Assembly (NCBI RefSeq): GCF_000719115.1
Contig: NZ_JOEA01000021.1
Location: forward strand, 1-64,000
From: Lentzea albidocapillata
Lineage (GTDB): Bacteria; Actinomycetota; Actinomycetes; Mycobacteriales; Pseudonocardiaceae
Direction: 5' to 3'
DNA: 64,000 bases
A model generated the notes under the pieces. That model was not told where the DNA came from. It searched no databases and saw only the letters and a list, made by a program, of their open reading frames with translations. Shown piece after piece: positions 51,246-58,201 of the stretch; position 1 is the first letter of the stretch; every line of letters begins with the position of its first letter. Made by a program: the position numbers and the translations under genes.

Positions 51246-51503
51246 GTGGCTGGCTTACTGGCCGCGATCGCCGACGACTACCCACCGACCGCCTTGACCG
51301 CGCTGCTGGCCGACAGCCTCACCAAGGTGCTCGACCTGTGGACCGGCGCCCGCCGCAACGGCCGGCCCACGATCGATATCCGCCACCTCGACCGCGCCAT
51401 CACCAGCGAACTCGCCGCCGTCATCAGCACATGGCGCACCGGCGACGCCTTCCCGCGCCCACGCCTGGCCGGCAAAGCCTGGCCCGAACCCGTTCCGAGG
51501 TGA
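51246..51503 (+). CDS. Small helical hypothetical protein
   Basis: GTG 51246 opens an 85-residue protein with LLAAIADDYPPTALTALLADSLTKVLDLWTGAR and SELAAVISTW, compact and helical. The start is supported by AAGG upstream. Its stop precedes the next start by 5 bases. Confidence 0.55.
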   Translation: MAGLLAAIADDYPPTALTALLADSLTKVLDLWTGARRNGRPTIDIRHLDRAITSELAAVISTWRTGDAFPRPRLAGKAWPEPVPR

Positions 51504-51508
51504 ACACC

Positions 51509-52324
51509 ATGCCCATCAACGACCCCACGACCGCAACCCCGTCCGAGATCGACGAAGAGCTCAACAGGCTCGACATCGAGCACGCCAAGGCCAACGACAC
51601 CCTCAGCAGGCTCACTACCCGCGCCCAGCGCCTCGTGAACGACGGCATGGCCGAGTACGCAACCGAGTTGCGGCCCCAGATCGAACAGGCCCGCCAGGCC
51701 ATTGCCGAGTGCGAGGCAACGGAACGACCTCTTGAAGCAGAGTTCGAACGCCGTGGCGGCTGGACCCGCGCCTGGTTGGTCCTCAACACCGGTGGCCACG
51801 TGCACCGCACCACTGCCTGCCGCACCTGCTTCCCGTCCACGCGGTTCGCTTGGCTCACTCAGTTCTCCGGTCACGATGAGACCGAGATCGTCGAGCAGGC
51901 CGGCAAGGCCGCGTGCACCGAGTGCTACCCCAGCGCACCGGTCGACGTCCGCAACCGGCCCAGCCGGATCAAGACCCCCGAGCAACTCGCGCGGGAAGCG
52001 GAGAAAGCCGAAGGCGCTAAGGCCAAAGCCGCAAAGGCGATCACCGCACCGGACGGAACACCGCTGCGTACCAAGCAATACGGGCAGATCGAGACCGAGT
52101 TCACCGCGCGGCGCTCCTACATCGAGGCGCTGTCCTACGCCCGGCTCCTTACGAAGCGCAACGTGGCGTTTCACCGCAACACCATCGCCGAGTACCACGA
52201 GGATGCGCGGCTCATCCTGGCCGCGCTCGCCGCCAAACACAGCCGGACCGTGGACGACCTGCGCGCTGAACTGGCGCCCAAGGTCGAAGCCAAGTGGAAC
52301 CGCGAACACAGCAACTGGGGCTAA
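51509..52324 (+). CDS. Conserved mobile-element protein with Cys-rich motif
   Basis: The 271-residue product starts at ATG 51509 with GAGGTG upstream. It has an N-terminal coiled-coil (SEIDEELNRLDIEHAKANDTLSRLTTRAQRL), then GGHVHRTTACRTCFPSTRFAWL and AACTECYPSAPVDV, where four Cys (CRTC and CTEC) could bind zinc. A Lys/Ala-rich helix and a terminal alpha-helical domain (AALAAKHSRTVDDLRAELAPKVEAKW) follow. The CxxC...CxxCYP arrangement recurs in phage/ICE hypotheticals of actinobacteria. Function unknown. Confidence 0.65.
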   Translation: MPINDPTTATPSEIDEELNRLDIEHAKANDTLSRLTTRAQRLVNDGMAEYATELRPQIEQARQAIAECEATERPLEAEFERRGGWTRAWLVLNTGGHVHRTTACRTCFPSTRFAWLTQFSGHDETEIVEQAGKAACTECYPSAPVDVRNRPSRIKTPEQLAREAEKAEGAKAKAAKAITAPDGTPLRTKQYGQIETEFTARRSYIEALSYARLLTKRNVAFHRNTIAEYHEDARLILAALAAKHSRTVDDLRAELAPKVEAKWNREHSNWG

Positions 52325-52366
52325 TCGCTCCCGTCAGGCAACCCGCTCACGAAAGGGCTTCAACCG

Positions 52367-52750
52367 ATGATTTTGGTCGAAACGCTGGAAGACCTGGTCT
52401 GCAACTACCTCGAAGATTCCGCCCGGCCCGGTTCGGCCGTCGGCAAGGTCAACGCGCAAGACCTGGTCAGCCACGTCGTGCAGCATCTTGCCGAGCGTGG
52501 GGTCGACGTGGGTTTTCGGGACGGCTCGCGCCTTACGTTGCCAGGCAACACGCCCCGACAACCGGAACCCGAACGGCACCGCCTTCCCTTGGTACTCCAG
52601 GAAAACGGCGACGGATACGTTCGCATCTACTGCGACGGCCGCGGCTGCGTCTGGTCCTGGCCGCTCTACCAGCACGCGAGCACGCAGACCAACGGCGACA
52701 CGATTACCAACGCCGTCGAACACGCCATCGGGCGACACCGTCACTCCTGA
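52367..52750 (+). CDS. Hypothetical protein, 127 aa
   Basis: ATG 52367 has GAAAGGG upstream. It has a helical N-terminus (ETLEDLVCNYLEDSARPGSAVGKVNAQDLVSHVVQHLAERG) and a beta-hairpin region with ENGDGYVRIYCDGRGCVWSWPLYQHA. The pair of Cys in YCDGRGCVW may bind metal. No assigned family. Confidence 0.6.
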   Translation: MILVETLEDLVCNYLEDSARPGSAVGKVNAQDLVSHVVQHLAERGVDVGFRDGSRLTLPGNTPRQPEPERHRLPLVLQENGDGYVRIYCDGRGCVWSWPLYQHASTQTNGDTITNAVEHAIGRHRHS

Positions 52751-52902
52751 CCGCTCCGTCAACCCGCGACGCTCAACGCGCTGACCGAAGTCAGTTGGCT
52801 CGTCGGCATCGCGGTGAAGAAGAACGAGGAGATCGTCGGAGCGCCATCGCCGTTGCGCAGCAAGCACTTATCGAAAGCCGTGGTCGCAGCAACGCGGCCT
52901 GA
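52751..52902 (+). pseudogene. Frameshifted remnant of a small gene
   Basis: Two frames each look protein-like over half of this gap: TLNALTEVSWLVGIAVKKNEEIVGA up to about 52842, then AIAVAQQALIESRGRSNAA to a TGA at 52902. Joining them by a one-base shift near 52840 gives a natural helical C-terminus. No start codon is present in the first part, so it is probably a decayed gene. Confidence 0.4.
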
Positions 52903-52943
52903 ACGACTTACCGAAATTCCGCTTCTCTTGAAGGGATACCGCC

Positions 52944-53744
52944 ATGGCTCGGTTCGACCTGCACCCTGCGCACATCGACGGACTCGTCAACGCCGGACTG
53001 CAATTCGGCGTGATCGGCGTCTTCGACGATCCCATGCCGATCGGCCAGATGCTGCTTCAGCAGCATCGACCCCATCGCGACATGGAGCAGAAGGACGGTG
53101 GGCCGCCGGACTACGTCGCGACGGTGACAGACCGCGCGCTGCATCCAGTCGCCGTACTGCGCCTGCTGGACTGCTACGAGTACCAGACCAGCGGCACGAT
53201 CGGCTGGCATGTCAGCGAGGCGCACGCCTGGACAAACCGTATGCGCGAGAAGGTACTCACCCGGCTGCCCGCCGAGGCCGAAGCCAGTGTGCGCCACGGT
53301 GCCGACTATGTCCCGGCCTACCGGCTTCTCGCTGCCTATACCGAAACACCCTGGGGTATCACGGAACTTGACCAGATTCCCGAACTCGGGGACGGCGTCA
53401 TCGAAGTGCCGGTCGTCCGGAAAGTACTGCGCGCGGAGATCCTGACCGGCCCGTTCCACAGCCCGAACAAGGGACTGTCCTCCCGCGTCCGCCACGTGAC
53501 GGTCATCGGCGTAGGGGAGGAACGGACGCTGCCCGCGTTCGCCCAGATCTTCGAACCCTCCGACAACGCGCCGGGCGTCTACCTGCTGTTCGAGCACGGC
53601 CGCTACGTCGCACGCCCCGCTGACGCCCCGCCCGGCAAGTGGTTCATGGCCTCCGGGGCTCACCTTCACACCAGTGATTCCCGTTGGCACGAGCTGATCG
53701 GTCACAGCCTGCCCATCCCGCTGCACGACCGCACCGAGCCCTAG
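52944..53744 (+). CDS. Hypothetical protein, 266 aa
   Basis: ATG 52944 follows AAGGG at 52932-52936. No motif stands out. The sequence mixes helical and strand segments (YVATVTDRALHPVAVLRLLDCYEYQ, VRKVLRAEILTGPFHSPNKGLSSRVRHVTVIGVG, GVYLLFEHGRYVARPADAPPGKW). It directly precedes DprA on the element. Confidence 0.6.
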   Translation: MARFDLHPAHIDGLVNAGLQFGVIGVFDDPMPIGQMLLQQHRPHRDMEQKDGGPPDYVATVTDRALHPVAVLRLLDCYEYQTSGTIGWHVSEAHAWTNRMREKVLTRLPAEAEASVRHGADYVPAYRLLAAYTETPWGITELDQIPELGDGVIEVPVVRKVLRAEILTGPFHSPNKGLSSRVRHVTVIGVGEERTLPAFAQIFEPSDNAPGVYLLFEHGRYVARPADAPPGKWFMASGAHLHTSDSRWHELIGHSLPIPLHDRTEP

Positions 53745-53811
53745 CCGGACCAGCGCCGCAGGCGCGGAACCACTTCCGAACCGCCAAACCGACCCTTCCA
53801 GGAGTTTGACC

Positions 53812-54693
53812 ATGCCTTCACGCGATGAACTGCACGCCAGGCTGTTCCTGCTGCGAGCAGCCGAACCACCAGCACCCGCCATCCACCAGTACGTCGCCGT
53901 CCACGGACCGGTCGAAGCCGTCGCACAGATCCGGCACGGCACCGCTCCCGCAGCCGTCGTCAGCGAGATCACCCGGCCCGAAGCCCGGATCGACGACGAC
54001 CTGCGCACCCTCGACGACGGCACGGCGTGCTTGCTCACGCCCGAAGACGACGAGTGGCCGCTCGGCCGGCTCACCAGCCTGGCGGCCCGTCACGGAGCTC
54101 CGCTCGCGCTGTGGGTGCGCGGCAGCGGCTCGTTGGCCGAGCTCACCAGTCCCGCGGTCACGGTCACGGGCGCCCGTGCGTCCTCGGCGTACGGAAACAC
54201 CGTGGCCGGGGACATCAGCTACGAGCTCGCTCGCGCCGAGGTGACAGTCGTCAGCGGCGGCGGTCTCGGGGTGGACGAGGCGGCGCACCGTGGCGTGCTG
54301 GCCGCCGAGGGCAGGACGATCGTCGTGCTCGCGAACGGTGTCGACGGGACCTATCCGCACCAGCACGCCCGGCTCTACCAAACGGTGATCGACCAGGGCG
54401 GATTGCTCGTCAGCGAGTACCCCATCGGCACACCGCCGACTCGCATCCGGTTCCACGCGCGATGCCGGTTGCTGGCTGCGCTCAGCGCGGCGACCGTGAT
54501 CGTCGAAGCCGGGCAGCGCAGCGGCGCACTTGCCGTTGCCCGCGCCGCTGGAGAGCTCGGCCGTCGGATCTACGGCGTGCCCGGTCCGATCCACTCCGTC
54601 ACCTCGAAGGGCGTCAACGAGCTGCTGCGCGCCGGCGCCGCCACGGTAGCCACTTCCGTCGAGCACATCGCCTATCGGGAGGGACTGCGATGA
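53812..54693 (+). CDS. DprA/Smf-like DNA-processing protein on mobile element
   Basis: The 293-residue protein starts at ATG 53812 with CAGGAG. The Rossmann-type DprA core is intact: VTVTGARASSAYGNTVAGDISYELA, SGGGLGVDEAAHRGVLAAEGRTIVVLANGVDGTYPHQHARLY, GGLLVSEYPIG, RLLAALSAATVIVEAGQRSGAL and YGVPGPI...GVNELLRAGA. Family members bind ssDNA and load RecA during transformation. The C-terminal winged helix is short or absent. On a conjugative element it may help establish incoming single-stranded DNA. Overlaps the metallopeptidase gene by 4 bases. Confidence 0.85.
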   Translation: MPSRDELHARLFLLRAAEPPAPAIHQYVAVHGPVEAVAQIRHGTAPAAVVSEITRPEARIDDDLRTLDDGTACLLTPEDDEWPLGRLTSLAARHGAPLALWVRGSGSLAELTSPAVTVTGARASSAYGNTVAGDISYELARAEVTVVSGGGLGVDEAAHRGVLAAEGRTIVVLANGVDGTYPHQHARLYQTVIDQGGLLVSEYPIGTPPTRIRFHARCRLLAALSAATVIVEAGQRSGALAVARAAGELGRRIYGVPGPIHSVTSKGVNELLRAGAATVATSVEHIAYREGLR

Positions 54694-55490
54694 ACGGCCC
54701 AGACCGCTACCAGGCCGGCCTGGCCGGTCTACAGCTCCCGGACGAATGGCAGGTCGACGTAGCGATCCGTCCGCGGCGTCGCAGCGTCGGTATCGAGGTC
54801 AAGCCTGGCGGCACCGTCACCGTCCTGATTCCGCCCACGGCAGACCCGGACCAGGTCGTTCGCTTCGTCCGCAGCCGACGCCGCTGGATCACCGACAAGG
54901 TCGATACAGCCGCACGACTGGCACCCGAACACCCGGTCAAAGCACTGGTCGACGGCGCGGAGTTCGACCTGCTCGGCCGGCGCTACCGGCTCCAGCTCGT
55001 CACCACCCCGCCCGCGGGCACCGGGCAGCTGCCCGCAGCAACGGCGGACCGGATCCTCTACGTGCGTGCAGAGCCACCGGGACAGGTCCGCAGGACGATC
55101 ATCGACTGGTACCGGGAGGTCGGACTCGCCTGGGTGAAGCGCGAAGGACGCCCCTACGAGCTGGACGGCCGGATTGAGGGCCTGCGCTACGAGGTACGAG
55201 ATCTCGGCAGGCGTCACTGGGGGCTCTACCGCGGCATGCCCCAGCACATCACCGCTCTGCACTGGGCGGTCTTCGGCCTGCGCGTGCACCTGGTCGAGTA
55301 CGTGCTCGTTCACGAGCAGGCCCACGCGACGAGGCCAGGCGGTCGTTCTCACGGATCCGCCTGGCAACGGCGCATGAACCTGTGGATGCCCGAGTGGCGG
55401 CAGCGCCAGGCCGAACTCGCCGAAGTAGGCCGTCACTGCTGGCTCGGGGACCACCAGGAGCGCGCCGGTCGTCAGCCAGCCGCTCAGTGA
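54690..55490 (+). CDS. YgjP-like (M48/DUF45) zinc metallopeptidase
   Basis: The 266-residue protein is coupled to DprA (ATGA). An N-terminal beta-rich domain (VAIRPRRRSVGIEVKPGGTVTVLIP) is followed by the YgjP-type metallopeptidase core: VLVHEQAH with His208, Glu209 and His212, and a third ligand His221 in RSHGSAWQRRM. The spacing HExxH-x8-H is that of DUF45/YgjP proteins that also occur in restriction and mobile loci. A DprA-metallopeptidase couple is unusual and may act together on DNA entry. A terminator follows. Confidence 0.78.
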   Translation: MNGPDRYQAGLAGLQLPDEWQVDVAIRPRRRSVGIEVKPGGTVTVLIPPTADPDQVVRFVRSRRRWITDKVDTAARLAPEHPVKALVDGAEFDLLGRRYRLQLVTTPPAGTGQLPAATADRILYVRAEPPGQVRRTIIDWYREVGLAWVKREGRPYELDGRIEGLRYEVRDLGRRHWGLYRGMPQHITALHWAVFGLRVHLVEYVLVHEQAHATRPGGRSHGSAWQRRMNLWMPEWRQRQAELAEVGRHCWLGDHQERAGRQPAAQ

Positions 55491-55512
55491 GACATCAAGC
55501 CAGTCGCAGCAC

Positions 55513-55554
55513 TGGCGAGGGTGACGTCAGCCTGATCCGACGTCGCCCTCGCCA
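55513..55554 (+). terminator. Hairpin terminator after the metallopeptidase gene
   Basis: Arms 55513-55527 and 55540-55554 (15 bases, one mismatch) around a 12-base loop form a G/C-rich hairpin 22 bases after the stop codon. Confidence 0.65.
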
Positions 55555-55573
55555 TGTCCTAACAAAGGGAGTG

Positions 55574-55596
55574 ATAGACATGTGTGATAGACGTAC
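55574..55596 (+). promoter_or_regulatory. Tandem GTGATAGAC operator-like repeat
   Basis: GTGATAGAC occurs at 55571-55579 and again at 55584-55592, 13 bases apart. The first copy extends to ATAGACATGT (55574-55583), identical to a half of the dyad near 46994. It lies 60-80 bases upstream of the HTH-like gene at 55653, a reasonable place for autoregulation. Confidence 0.5.
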
Positions 55597-55652
55597 GCAG
55601 ACCACGATGTGTCGTCGCGTACGACACTGCGCCCGGCAAGAGAGGCTCCCTG

Positions 55653-55925
55653 ATGAGCGACCCCGAGGAAGTCCTTCAACTTCGGGCCAGCAGAGCTGAG
55701 GTCGAGGGGATCAAGAAGGAACTCGAAGCGGCCCGAACTCGGCAGGCCGAACTCGAAGAGAAGATCAACGGGTTGCTCGCGAAGCAGCGAGAGGCTCGCA
55801 AGAAGCGCCGCACGGCGGTGCTCGCCGCGGACGCTGCTGGAGTACCCCGTTTGAGGATCTCCAAGGAAGTCGGCATGCAGCGCAGCAACGTGTACAAACT
55901 CCTCGAAGGCGAGGACAGCGACTAA
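55653..55925 (+). CDS. Small coiled-coil protein with C-terminal helix-turn-helix
   Basis: The 90-residue product starts at ATG 55653 (GAGAGG upstream). A coiled-coil (EVLQLRASRAEVEGIKKELEAARTRQAELEEKINGLL) leads to a basic linker and PRLRISKEVGMQRSNVYKLLEGE, a clear helix-turn-helix resembling site-specific DNA-binding domains. It may regulate the element. A longer in-frame start at 55584 is possible. Similar layout to the 42311 protein. Convergent with the M23 gene. Confidence 0.65.
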   Translation: MSDPEEVLQLRASRAEVEGIKKELEAARTRQAELEEKINGLLAKQREARKKRRTAVLAADAAGVPRLRISKEVGMQRSNVYKLLEGEDSD

Positions 55926-55994
55926 TCCTCGGTGCCGTCGTAGCCGGTCGAATCTCTTGGCGAGCTGACGACTGCGAGCAGCGGTTCTGTTGGC

Positions 55995-56933
55995 TCAGCT
56001 GCAGAGCTCGATGCCGTTCTGGCGGTAGAAGGTGACGGGGTCGATGGCTTCGCCGCCGACTTCGATCTGGAAGTGCAGGTGAGGTCCGGTTGATTGACCT
56101 CGGTTGCCGACTTCGGCGATGGGTTGGCCCGCGAAGACTGCTTGTCCTGTGTGGACGTGGTTGCGGTTGTTGTGTCCGTAGGTGGTGATGGTTCCGCCGC
56201 GGTGTTGGATGCGGATCCAGAGGCCGTATCCGCTGGCGGGTCCGGCGTCGATCACCAGGCCGTCGCTGGCTGCGACGATGGCGGTGCCGAGGGGTGCGGC
56301 GATGTCCAGCCCGTGGTGGAACACTCCTTCTCGCGGCCCGAATCCGGAGCTGCAATGCCCCAGTGCGGGAACGGTCCATTCTCCAGCAGTGGTGGAGCAG
56401 GTGGCGTTGTGGACGGCAGCGACGATGATCCGTGCGGCGTGCTCGTGCCGGGCGTAGGCGTTGGGGAAACCGGAGCGTTGCACGGTTTGCGCGGCGTTGG
56501 TCAGGCTCATCGCCTGCCATCCAGGCACCGCGAGCAGATGCTTGTAGAACTGGGTGGCGCTGTAGGTGGGGTTCATGATCTGAGCGGGGGTGCCCCATCC
56601 CTGAGACGGACGTTGCTGGAAGAGCCCGAGGCTGTCGCGGTCGCCGTAGCCGAGGTTGCGTAGCCCGGATTCCTGCATCGCGGTAGCGATGGCGATCACC
56701 CAGCCTCGGGTTGGGACGATCATCTGCTTGCCGACTGCAACGATCGTGGCGGCGTTGGCCATCTGATCGGAGTCGTAGCCGGCGACACCGGTCGTTGTGG
56801 AGCCGACCGCGGAGCAGTCCGTGCGGCTGCTGTCGCCGAACAAGCCTGCGATGCCGCCGACCGCAGCAGCGACGAGCACGACAGACAGCAGGAACGCGAC
56901 CGCGGCGATGATGGTGATCTTCTTTGTGGACAA
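55995..56933 (-). CDS. Lysozyme-like / M23 peptidoglycan hydrolase of the transfer module
   Basis: The 312-residue protein has an N-terminal TM/signal segment (KITIIAAVAFLLSVVLVAAAVGGIAGLFG). A transglycosylase-like region follows (ATAMQESGLRNLGYGDRDSLGLFQQRPSQGWGT, where Glu is the candidate acid), then an M23 domain with HHGLDIA, TYGHNN and GPHLHFQIE, so all zinc ligands are present. Such two-domain hydrolases open the wall for conjugation machinery. A TTG start at 56933, 8 bases after GGGGAGG, is preferred; ATG 56963 would add ten residues. End of the minus-strand transfer operon. Confidence 0.82.
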   Translation of the reverse strand: MSTKKITIIAAVAFLLSVVLVAAAVGGIAGLFGDSSRTDCSAVGSTTTGVAGYDSDQMANAATIVAVGKQMIVPTRGWVIAIATAMQESGLRNLGYGDRDSLGLFQQRPSQGWGTPAQIMNPTYSATQFYKHLLAVPGWQAMSLTNAAQTVQRSGFPNAYARHEHAARIIVAAVHNATCSTTAGEWTVPALGHCSSGFGPREGVFHHGLDIAAPLGTAIVAASDGLVIDAGPASGYGLWIRIQHRGGTITTYGHNNRNHVHTGQAVFAGQPIAEVGNRGQSTGPHLHFQIEVGGEAIDPVTFYRQNGIELCS

Positions 56934-57043
56934 TGATCGACCTCCCCGTGTGGACGACAGCAAGGGATGCTCATGGAGGTGAGCAGAGCGGGCGTGCCGG
57001 CGCCGTCGATGCAGTGCGGAAGGTGAGCGGTGGTGAAGCTGCC

Positions 57044-58090
57044 TCAGCGGCGGCCTTGCCAGGTGTTCGAGGGCGTCGGGGGAAGCGGCTTTGGCGCGGT
57101 TAGCTCGGTCGCCGATGGTTGCTGCGCCTGCGGTAACGGCGAGAACGGCGTGGCGAGCGTTTCCAGCTGCGGCCAGACTTGGACCAGCTCAGCGAGCCGT
57201 AGTCGGCCGGGTGCGTGAGCCGGCCTATCGACGACCGGCAGCCACCGGCGAACGGCGGGATTGCCCGCGTGCGCGACGCCGGTGAGGTCTGCGGCACTCG
57301 TCGCGACCGGCACGAGCGCTGGACGGTCCAACTGGAGCAGAGCGCCAGCGAGCGCTCGGCGTGCACCGGTTTCTCGGCGGTTGCTTGGCAGCCACACGAG
57401 GACGGGCGTGGTGATTCCTGTTGCAGTGGCGAGCTTTTCGTAGCCGTAGAGCTTGCTGGCAAGTCGGCCGAGGTCCTCGGTGCCGAAGTCGAACTCGAGG
57501 AAGAACTCAATCTGGTGGCTGTCTTCGTGCCAGCGGCCGTAGGCGTCAGGGCGGACCATGTCACCGAAGAGGCGGCCACAGCGCAGTTCGGACCACCATG
57601 CAGTCAGCCGCCCGCGGGCGGCTGACTGACGGCTGAGTGCCACGAGCGCTGTGAAGAAGCCATTGACACCCACGGTGTGGGCCAGGCGCAGAGAATGGGC
57701 GATCCCGATGGCGTCCTCGTGGCGGTAGCCGAGTTGCCTGGGATCCAAGCCGTCCTCGTAGGCGAGGGCGACCGCTCCGGCGACGTCGAGCACGTAGTGC
57801 ATGGGTGCGGTGCCGGAGCTGACGAACGGCTGGAAGCGGTCGACAACCCGCCACTTGAACAGATCGAGCAGGCGATGGTTGGCCGCGCGCATGGTCGGAT
57901 AGCAGAGCTCGACGATCTGTGAGGTAGTGAAGACCTTGTGCTCGTACAGCATCCGGGCCAGCCACCTGTCCCGGACGGTGAGTCGGCTGGCGAGCTGGGC
58001 GTGGTGCTCGCCGGTGGCCGCAGCCCTCGGAGTCGGGCGCTGAGGCATGTGACCGCGCAGCTGCCGCTGAGGTGTGGGATTCGAGATCAT
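57044..58090 (-). CDS. Replication-relaxation family protein
   Basis: The 348-residue product starts at ATG 58090 with GGGAGGTG upstream. The N-terminal winged-helix region (LTVRDRWLARMLYEHKVFTTSQIVELCYPTMRAANHRLLDLFKWRVVDRFQPF) is characteristic of the Replic_Relax family. The middle (AHTVGVNGFFTALV, RPDAYGRW, FFLEFDFGTEDLGRLASKLYGYEKL) and a Pro-rich end follow. Homologues in actinobacterial conjugative plasmids and ICEs accompany VirD4-like genes and are proposed to act as replication or relaxosome factors. Confidence 0.82.
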   Translation of the reverse strand: MISNPTPQRQLRGHMPQRPTPRAAATGEHHAQLASRLTVRDRWLARMLYEHKVFTTSQIVELCYPTMRAANHRLLDLFKWRVVDRFQPFVSSGTAPMHYVLDVAGAVALAYEDGLDPRQLGYRHEDAIGIAHSLRLAHTVGVNGFFTALVALSRQSAARGRLTAWWSELRCGRLFGDMVRPDAYGRWHEDSHQIEFFLEFDFGTEDLGRLASKLYGYEKLATATGITTPVLVWLPSNRRETGARRALAGALLQLDRPALVPVATSAADLTGVAHAGNPAVRRWLPVVDRPAHAPGRLRLAELVQVWPQLETLATPFSPLPQAQQPSATELTAPKPLPPTPSNTWQGRR

Positions 58091-58201
58091 GGGCAGGCAC
58101 CTCCCAATTGCGGAGCGAATCAGGCCAGCACAGGTGGTTAACAGGAGCCAGCACGCGACCCGAGAAGCCCGCATCTGTTGCGGAGGAAGGCATTCGATCG
58201 A

